Source: Martensiomyces pterosporus
Taxonomy: Eukaryota > Kickxellomycota > Kickxellomycetes > Kickxellales > Kickxellaceae
DNA length: 64,000 nucleotides
NCBI GenBank assembly: GCA_025201845.1
Contig: MU603973.1
Coordinates: 7,572 to 71,571 of the forward strand
Direction of reading: 5' to 3'
Positions within the stretch are counted from its first letter, which is position 1. Each line of letters starts with the position of its first letter. The notes below the pieces were generated by a model. The model did not search any database and was not told the DNA's origin. It worked only from the letters and a program-made list of their open reading frames with translations. Made by a program: the position numbers and the translations under genes. This document shows positions 57,433-64,000 of the stretch, piece after piece.

Positions 57433-58647
57433 TCAATCAAGCTCGCTCCTGCGCGCTGTGCACCTGTCGAGCCTGAACTTGACCCAGAGAAAGCGGGAGA
57501 AGCTGTCGATGCTGCTGGTTGGCTGGCCGATGGTAATGTCGGCACCAGCGATCCTCTCAAAGGCATCAGGTCTAAACTCCATCATCAGCAGGAAGCCGCT
57601 TCTCACATACGAGGTGGAGTCGCCATGGCCAGTGCCGGTTGTGCCGTCAACACGACCAGAGTAGCTGCCCGGGCCAAGTGGCATGACGTCAGCAACGACG
57701 TTTCCAAACGGCGCCATCTGCTCCTTCCTAATTCCGTACTGCTGGGTGGCGTACAGGCGAGAGAACCCGGCGGTGTCCAAGGAGCCGTGGTTTGAGTCTT
57801 CGCCAGTAGGCAGCGTGGGGTTGTATCCCCAGTTATATGCCGTGTTGCTGGCCTTGTCGGTGTAGCTGCGCACCACCGAGAAGAACCAGTCAACCGAAGC
57901 CTGGACAATGCTGTGGTACCGGCGTGCCTTCTCCCAGTTGCCCAAGTGCTGGTGAGCAATGGCCAGGTTGGAGAACCCGTAGTTGAACATCATCTGCTGG
58001 TTCCACGGAACAGGCCCGCCGCCCATGTAGGGGTCGTTGCTCGAAAAGTACAGCCTATTCTGGCTTGTCAAGTTCAGCTGCGACTTGAGGATGTGTCCAT
58101 CAACGGCAGCATCAGCCTGCTTGACGTATGTCTGGGCGCGCTCCAGATACGTCTTTCCGTAGCTGAAGGGATCGTTGTCAGGCACAGTCTGGTGCCAGAA
58201 ACTAGGTGCGGCCAAGATAAGCCTTGCGCAGTAACCGAGATGGCCCACAGGGTCGCCTTGTTCGCCGCCAGTCCCATCAGTCTTGTTGGCAGTGCAAGTG
58301 ACCCACACGGGGTCCACGGAGCCAGTCCATATGGGACAGCCGCCCGGTGCGAGGTCATTGCGGATGGACAGGACAGTGTCGCAGAAGACTAGCATGCGGT
58401 TGAGGATCTCGACGTCTCTGGTGATTTCGTAGACGAGGCCCAGGGCCTTGGTGCGCTCGCCGCTCTTTCCCTGGGCCCATTCATTGGATGAGGTGTTGGA
58501 GGGCTGGATGGTCTGGATGTACCTCTTGAATGAACCAATTTCGTTCTGTGTCACGGCACCAGTGAAGCTATCGGCCACCATACCGACGCTGCCGGCAAGG
58601 CATGGGATAGCCACAGAAGCAAAGAGTGCAAGATAGTGGGCAAGCAT
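57433..58647 (-). CDS. secreted protein, possible alpha/alpha-barrel glycosidase-like family
   Basis: 404 aa with a signal peptide (MLAHYLALFASVAIPCLAGS). The mature part is rich in Trp, Tyr and Asn and reads as a helical domain with characteristic stretches: APGGCPIWTGSVDPVWVTCT, DPVGHLGYCARLILAAPSFW, WNQQMMFNYGFSNLAIAHQH, NWGYNPTLPTGEDSNHGSLD and YATQQYGIRKEQMAPFGNVV. The acidic/His GEDSNHGSLD motif and the helix spacing recall (alpha/alpha)6-barrel glycosidases and lyases, but no family was identified with confidence and no catalytic pair can be named. Five cysteines remain after the signal peptide. No GPI tail is seen. A TATA-like GATAAAAG lies about 150 bp upstream. A role in polysaccharide handling in the wall or medium is inference. 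Confidence 0.7.
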   Translation of the reverse strand: MLAHYLALFASVAIPCLAGSVGMVADSFTGAVTQNEIGSFKRYIQTIQPSNTSSNEWAQGKSGERTKALGLVYEITRDVEILNRMLVFCDTVLSIRNDLAPGGCPIWTGSVDPVWVTCTANKTDGTGGEQGDPVGHLGYCARLILAAPSFWHQTVPDNDPFSYGKTYLERAQTYVKQADAAVDGHILKSQLNLTSQNRLYFSSNDPYMGGGPVPWNQQMMFNYGFSNLAIAHQHLGNWEKARRYHSIVQASVDWFFSVVRSYTDKASNTAYNWGYNPTLPTGEDSNHGSLDTAGFSRLYATQQYGIRKEQMAPFGNVVADVMPLGPGSYSGRVDGTTGTGHGDSTSYVRSGFLLMMEFRPDAFERIAGADITIGQPTSSIDSFSRFLWVKFRLDRCTARRSELD

Positions 58648-59279
58648 GAATGTAAGAGAGTGAAATGGTATATGAATGGATAAGCGGAAGATGATGTGAG
58701 TGGGGTTAGCATGAAGGGGGCTGTGGTGATGTATTAGTGGACATGAGGGCAGGGTAGGAAGTAGGAGATAGCGTGGCCCGTGGGAGAGCCACCAGCGCTT
58801 TTATCTACATACGATCCTGTCTCGTCCCCTGGGCTCCTGCAGCCTCCAAACTGCAAACAAGTAGGAACACAGACCACCAGTGCAGCGAGAGAAGAGCAGC
58901 ATGTATGCATGTGCTAGTCGCCACTTGTGATGGCAATCTCAGATGGAATCCAAGAAGCACGCCAATGGTATCGCCGACCAGTCTATACACAGCAACCCTA
59001 GTGCCAGTTGCACTACCAAGGCTTTGCATGCACATGGAAAGACGATGTCTTGGCGTTCCCCAAAAAAGATTACCATGTATCTGCACGATATCGGCTTGCG
59101 CATCATCACACCACAAGCGCATACCTTGTTGCTGGATGGATGGGCAGCCATAGATCTGATTTGGAGACTGCTGATTGAGGGTACGGTATTAGGAAAACAA
59201 AAGTATCGCTGAAAACATGGAAAAACGGCAGGAAAAGTCCCGTTAGGAGTGTCGTCATCCAACGTGCTGCTTGGTGTTG
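58648..59279. other. spacer, nothing recognised beyond a TATA-like site
   Basis: About 630 bp; a minus-strand GATAAAAG near 58796-58803 probably serves the secreted protein gene. Confidence 0.4.
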
Positions 59280-62200
59280 TCATCCAAGGACAGCAGACCA
59301 CCATTTCTTCGACCGCCTGTCGCTTGCACCGCGGCTGCTGCTGCTGCTGTTGCTGCTGCTCTTCTGTCGTCTCAGCCGTTGGTTGTCATTACCAGAGTCA
59401 CTCGCAGCAGTTGCCCACATAGGGCGCCGAGAATGCAAAGAGCGGCCGTCATCAGACTCGTCCTCGGGATACCCACCAAGGGCATGGCTGCCTCCACCGC
59501 CACCAGCCTTTAGGTTGAGCTGCTTGAGCAGGCTGCGGCGATTCGACGATGACGAGGACAAAGGTTGATCTGCTGCCTCTGCTGCTGAAGCCCGTGCCTT
59601 TCCAGGGGAATTGGCAGCGCCAGAATTATATCTTTGCCGGTGTCTACGTCCGTTGCCATGTGGGTTGTCCCCCGCATCTCCACCGGCAGTCGTTGAAGGC
59701 GATAGGACGGATCCAATGCCCGCGATGGCATTCGTTCCTCCAGCCAACAGCGTAGTGCCCAGGAGCGGCAAGCGCTGGTGGCTGGCGGCGGGCAGGTCGT
59801 CGGTCTCTGGGAGGGGCTCTGCTTGCTTGAACGCATTTCTCGACATCCGAAGGCTCAGTGACCGGCGAGCCGCAGCTGTGAGCTCATCGGAATCAGGCAC
59901 CGTTGTTTCCTCGAAGAACCCATGCGCCCGCCCAGGCGGCGGAGTGCCGGGCCGTGAGTGCGAGGGAGAGAGTGGGAATGTGCGCGCTTCAGAGAACTTG
60001 ACCAGCTCCCAGGGACTGCTGCTCCCACGCCGGTTGCTGCTTCGGGAAGAAGCGCCCAGCCCCGCTGACCCGCATGGCGATCTATACCGCACATCGTCAC
60101 TCAGCCGACTGCCAATAGACCCGCTCTCGAACGACTCCATGCTGCCGCGTGGCGACCAAGAAGCACCAGGTGCCGTACAGGCAGCAGCAGAGACAGCGTG
60201 TGTTGAAAGTGAAGGGGGAGCCCAGAACCCAGGAGCCCATTTGCTGGCACTCGTTTGTGCTGCAGCATCGCTAACTGTAGACGCATCGGCAGCTTTCTTT
60301 TCCTGCACAGGTACAGACACAGCCAAGGATTGGGTGGACATCCCTGACCTGAATGCCTTTGGATCAGAGCCCCCAGGCAGTGAGAGCGAACGACGATCGC
60401 GGCTGAAGCCATCGGCCGCCTCGTCCACAAAAGAACCAGGAGCAGCAGTAGAATCAAGGCTGCGAACAAGAGCGACTGGCGACGTAGAGGGGCACGAGCT
60501 ACGCCGTGCAGGCGCCAAGGGGCTGCCGCCTGTCTTTATGCCGCCACTGCCAACGCTGACTCCAAGCCCTAGTGCTCCAATGCCCACGCCAGACGACGAT
60601 GGTGGTGCCGATGAGGAGGGGGGTGGGTTGAGGCACTTGATTGTTGGTGCAGACGATTCACGCTGCCTCCACCTGATGATTGAATGGTCGAGGAACAGCT
60701 CCTGGTCAGTTATAAAGGAAGACGAGCTTCTGGTGTCGACATTATCGCGTGCAGGCTTCTGAGGCGGTGATAGACCAAGATCTCTGGTGTTTTTGTCCGA
60801 CAGCCAGTGCGGCAGCGATGAAACCCTGAGTCTTCGAGGCTCGGCCATGTCCAAATCTGAGCTGCCCTCGGCAGCCGCTGCTGGCGAAGTTGGTGCAGGA
60901 GGTGCACCGGAGCTGTGGCTGCCTCTAAGTGTGCCGTTGAGTGCATCCAGAGTTTGCTGACGAATCGCTGCGACTGATAGTGAGACACGACCTGAATCCT
61001 CCTCGTCGCTGAGATCGGCGACATCCTCCAGAACCGATCCCACAGCGTGCTGCCCTCCTCCCTCATGGCCTTCAAGTGTCAGCTTGCCCAAGAACCTTGA
61101 GATCTCATCTGTCGAATGCGTCACCACTCTGCGCCTCCTTGCCCTCGCATCATCGCCTGCATGCACATCAGCAGCCGACTCGCTGTCGGATGCCGACGCA
61201 GAAGAGACTGCCTCGCCTCCCAATTTGGCATCGCCACCAAACAGCTGCGAAATCCATGAGCGCCTGCTGGTCAGACGCATCGACTGCGGCCTTGATGGCT
61301 CGGAAGTGGAGCGGCGCGGCTGTGGCGTGAAGCTCAGCCGACGCGAGAACCTGCTCTCTCGCCAGCGACGTCTATCATCTGCACGCAAGCCATGCTGCTT
61401 CTCTGCGTCCAGATCCGTGGAAGCTCCGGCGCCGCTGCTGCTGTTGCTGCGTGGTGCCACAGCTGGTGTGCAGCTGGCTGAAAGGCCAAGGCCGGCTGGA
61501 TAGCGACCAGACGAGCAGGATGAACCAACAGAATCGGCCGACGGCTGCCGCTTTGTGCGTGCCTTCCCAGAACTCACGCGATTCTCTCCACCGCCGGCAC
61601 TTGACTCAGGGTGATGTAGGATGGGGCAAGACGCAGCTAATGGCTGAGAAGGCACAGCTGCAGAGGCGTGCTGGTGGCTGCCTGGTGCATGGAGCCTCTC
61701 CACCGCGCCGCTACCAGCCGAGCCAGACGCCTCTGTGCGTGCAGCTGCCGGCCTTGAGCTGCTCAGTGAAACACTCCGCCTCTTTACATTGGCGCTCGAA
61801 CTAGGCGCGCGGTCATCATTCCTGGTGGCGCTGGTGGCTGCAGAATCTGCGGGAGTGGCGGTGGTGTGGAAGCTTGGGAGACGAAGAGCGGCAAAGAACC
61901 GGCTCCGGCGCTTTGGCTCCGCAGATTTGGTGGAAGCCTTTTGCTTAGTCCACGCACGCCCAGACCGCTTGTCCAAGTCATCGGTAGCAGCCGCTGGCAT
62001 TTGTGCATCCTCCATGGTCTCGCGTTCATGGTCCGAAGAGCTCGCCATTCCACTGCTCACGCTCTGAAGCAGCAGCTGCTGGTGCTGCTCTTGCTCTATG
62101 GCCAGCTTGCCAGCGATGATCTCCTCCACCGAGTGATTATCAGCAGGCGGTGCTGTAATGGCAGTAGCCAGCGCCTCCATTGAGCTCTCCATCGACTCGA

Positions 62201-64000
62201 CATCCACTGTGCTGTAGTCTCCAGAAAACACACGAGGCAGGTGCTGCATGGGCCGGTCACTGAAAGCAAACCCAGCCGGCACACCGGAAAGCGGCCTGGC
62301 CGAGCGCTTGGATTGACTCCTAGCAGTATGCTCCACGATAGACAACTCCGCATGGCTGACGTTCTGCTGGACAGAGGACTGGGTGCGAGCGTGTGCAGCG
62401 GAACTCTGGGTAGGCGCCACATTGTCACCAGCGCTGCTAGTATCCAACCGCTGATGCGGGATGATGGTGCCCGGTGGCGCAGCATTCGAGTCGGCTAAGT
62501 TCCCACGCATCCCGGATTCCCCTTCGCTGCGCTGCGCCTGCTGCTGCTGCTGCTGTGACTGATCCTGCTGTTGCAGGGACTGTTGGGCAAGCTGCATGAA
62601 TGGTGACTGTGACGAGTGCGCGTCAAATGAGAACGGCAAGCAGGTAGCCAGTTTCAGCCGCTGCTCATGAGTCAAAATGGATTCCAGAATAGCCACTCTC
62701 TGCTGCAGCTCGATATTGGCCACCTCGTACTGCTCGACCCTATCCTCCTTTGCCTGCACAACCTGCTTCAGCGCCGTAATTGCCGACCTCGCATGGCCCA
62801 AATCTCTGATCAAGTACCTATGCTGTTCGACGAGCATATGGTTCTCCACTGCAAACCGCAGCTCCCGGTTGCTTAGCGCCGCACGCACATCGTGGGCACC
62901 CATGTCAGCCGCATAGGTGCCGGCCAACGAAGCCATGGGTGCAAGCATGTTGATGTCAGGCAAGGTGGGACGGGTGGCGCGCGGGCGGCTGCCGTTCTGA
63001 GACCTCTGTGCAGTGGCGCGGGACATGTTGATGGGCTCGTAAATGGGAATTGATGAAAGCAAACGGCTGCCCACACGCAGGCTCTCGGCCTCGTCGTCGT
63101 CGTCGTCCTCGCACCACACCGAGGAGAGGGTGTGGTCAATGACATCGGCTGCCACAACGTCGGTGTCGCCATCCAGGCTGTCCACATCGTCGTCGTTGGA
63201 TGACGGCTGAGGATGGCGGCGAGAGGTGAATAGGCTTTCGTCAGAGTAGTGGTGCCGGTCGCTGGCCGAGAGATAGGAGGATGGACGCGAGCTGACTTCG
63301 CTCTCGCTCTCGCTGCCACCGTCTGAGCGACTAAAGCTCTGGAGTGCCTGCATCTGCTGCTGGTGGTGGAAGTGCTGGAAGGAAATGGCCCTCTGCGATT
63401 CAGGGGCGCCAAAGCGGGGGCTCGAGCCAGCGTCTCTTTGCATAGATGCAGCGTGGAGAGCAACGCTAGGAGAATGCTGCTGCTGCATGGCCTGGGTATA
63501 CTGTTGCTGCTGGTGATCAGTGACTCTCTGTGATGGAGATGACGCAGGGACAGACATCGCGTAGCGTGGATTCCCAGAGGCCGTGTGAGGGCTCCTGTCG
63601 TGCTGCTCGGAAACTGCGCCCGATTTCTGCGAGGGTTCTGCATGCGGGGTTGCCAGGGTCCGCGACTTTGAGTGGCCTGCACGCAAGAGCTGCGAAATGA
63701 AGCCGCCAGCCTTGCCGTCGCCACGGAACGAGTGTCTCTTTTTGCCCGACCGCCTAATCTTGCTCTGCAGCCCATCCAAATTGCCATCTGTGTGAGGGGC
63801 AGGCGGCAAAACGCGAACCGACGGTCGCCGCTGCGGCTGCTCTAGTGATGGGCTGCCCTCTTGCTGCAGTTCAAGGTCGCCTGTACTGCCGCCAGCCATT
63901 GCCGAGTTGGTGTGCGCTCCCTGTGTCCCCGACACGTTCACGACATGCTGGTGGCGAATGGAGCCAGATGAGCGCGAGTGCGCCAGCAACGTTCTCTCGC
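59280..64000 (-). CDS. large low-complexity coiled-coil protein, 5' end outside window
   Basis: An uninterrupted frame of about 1,573 codons runs from the right edge to the stop at 59280. The most upstream codons in the window (ERTLLAHSRS) contain no ATG, so the start lies beyond 64000. Most of the protein is Ser/Arg/Pro/Gly-rich and probably disordered, with Gln tracts. One ordered part is visible: a coiled coil of about 70 residues at about 62660-62880 (EQHRYLIRDLGHARSAITAL, then VEQYEVANIELQQRVAILES). Several short W/F motifs in basic context recur (GGFISQLLRAG, RSWISQLFGGD, SKKWWSAVLG at the very end), which could be docking peptides. Many RRxS-type sites suggest phosphorylation. No named domain was recognised; a scaffold or polarity protein is a guess. 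Confidence 0.75.
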   Translation of the reverse strand, partial: ERTLLAHSRSSGSIRHQHVVNVSGTQGAHTNSAMAGGSTGDLELQQEGSPSLEQPQRRPSVRVLPPAPHTDGNLDGLQSKIRRSGKKRHSFRGDGKAGGFISQLLRAGHSKSRTLATPHAEPSQKSGAVSEQHDRSPHTASGNPRYAMSVPASSPSQRVTDHQQQQYTQAMQQQHSPSVALHAASMQRDAGSSPRFGAPESQRAISFQHFHHQQQMQALQSFSRSDGGSESESEVSSRPSSYLSASDRHHYSDESLFTSRRHPQPSSNDDDVDSLDGDTDVVAADVIDHTLSSVWCEDDDDDEAESLRVGSRLLSSIPIYEPINMSRATAQRSQNGSRPRATRPTLPDINMLAPMASLAGTYAADMGAHDVRAALSNRELRFAVENHMLVEQHRYLIRDLGHARSAITALKQVVQAKEDRVEQYEVANIELQQRVAILESILTHEQRLKLATCLPFSFDAHSSQSPFMQLAQQSLQQQDQSQQQQQQAQRSEGESGMRGNLADSNAAPPGTIIPHQRLDTSSAGDNVAPTQSSAAHARTQSSVQQNVSHAELSIVEHTARSQSKRSARPLSGVPAGFAFSDRPMQHLPRVFSGDYSTVDVESMESSMEALATAITAPPADNHSVEEIIAGKLAIEQEQHQQLLLQSVSSGMASSSDHERETMEDAQMPAAATDDLDKRSGRAWTKQKASTKSAEPKRRSRFFAALRLPSFHTTATPADSAATSATRNDDRAPSSSANVKRRSVSLSSSRPAAARTEASGSAGSGAVERLHAPGSHQHASAAVPSQPLAASCPILHHPESSAGGGENRVSSGKARTKRQPSADSVGSSCSSGRYPAGLGLSASCTPAVAPRSNSSSGAGASTDLDAEKQHGLRADDRRRWRESRFSRRLSFTPQPRRSTSEPSRPQSMRLTSRRSWISQLFGGDAKLGGEAVSSASASDSESAADVHAGDDARARRRRVVTHSTDEISRFLGKLTLEGHEGGGQHAVGSVLEDVADLSDEEDSGRVSLSVAAIRQQTLDALNGTLRGSHSSGAPPAPTSPAAAAEGSSDLDMAEPRRLRVSSLPHWLSDKNTRDLGLSPPQKPARDNVDTRSSSSFITDQELFLDHSIIRWRQRESSAPTIKCLNPPPSSSAPPSSSGVGIGALGLGVSVGSGGIKTGGSPLAPARRSSCPSTSPVALVRSLDSTAAPGSFVDEAADGFSRDRRSLSLPGGSDPKAFRSGMSTQSLAVSVPVQEKKAADASTVSDAAAQTSASKWAPGFWAPPSLSTHAVSAAACTAPGASWSPRGSMESFESGSIGSRLSDDVRYRSPCGSAGLGASSRSSNRRGSSSPWELVKFSEARTFPLSPSHSRPGTPPPGRAHGFFEETTVPDSDELTAAARRSLSLRMSRNAFKQAEPLPETDDLPAASHQRLPLLGTTLLAGGTNAIAGIGSVLSPSTTAGGDAGDNPHGNGRRHRQRYNSGAANSPGKARASAAEAADQPLSSSSSNRRSLLKQLNLKAGGGGGSHALGGYPEDESDDGRSLHSRRPMWATAASDSGNDNQRLRRQKSSSNSSSSSRGASDRRSKKWWSAVLG

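Overview
The window is nuclear DNA of a fungus. It carries a fungalysin protease, an iron-type double-finger GATA repressor, an Opi1 regulator, Hir1, a Rad6-type E2, the ribosome-recycling ATPase Rli1 and a Mam3/CNNM protein. Genes are compact and mostly intronless. The few introns are short, with GTAAG donors and, in one case, a perfect TACTAAC branch site. Sequences are rich in CAG/CTG tracts. This content and style best fit an early-diverging lineage such as Kickxellomycotina (Coemansia/Linderina type). That placement is inference from gene style, not from a marker phylogeny.

Layout. Positions 1-9.5 kb are an accessory, repeat-rich zone. It holds a cytochrome P450, a 148-aa protein of unknown family, a secreted M36 fungalysin and a 56-aa secreted cysteine peptide. 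Five copies of a ~155-bp LTR-like repeat lie here, with relics of broken genes beside three of them (one is clearly the C-terminal end of a ubiquitin-specific protease). Positions 9.6-27.8 kb are a housekeeping and regulatory block: a Sng1/DUF3533 membrane protein, Rad6 (one intron), an M1 aminopeptidase, an iron GATA repressor head-to-head with Hir1, Opi1 (one intron), a small secreted protein and a two-PAS protein. Positions 29-35 kb are a tandem array of three allantoate-permease-family MFS transporters, two of them nearly identical in patches.

Positions 35.4-45.4 kb carry a secreted Tyr/Gly-rich protein, a predicted GPI-anchored trypsin homologue that has lost all three catalytic residues, a ZIP zinc transporter with very long loops, a divergent pair of tiny Cys/His-rich proteins, and Rli1. 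Positions 45.4-48.6 kb are mostly empty, with one doubtful minigene. Positions 48.6-59 kb carry a Mam3/CNNM protein, an unknown protein with a dense cysteine cluster, a two-LysM secreted protein (one intron), two tandem HSL-type alpha/beta hydrolases and a secreted protein of uncertain, possibly glycosidase-like, family. Positions 59.3-64 kb are a large low-complexity coiled-coil protein that runs off the right edge.

The genes do not form one pathway. Recurring themes are secretion and cell-surface proteins, solute uptake, and metal handling (iron repressor, ZIP, CNNM, Cys/His-rich proteins, Fe-S Rli1). Clear TATA boxes 75-260 bp before the ATG mark most accessory genes and were not noticed before the housekeeping genes. 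No tRNA, rRNA or CRISPR was recognised.
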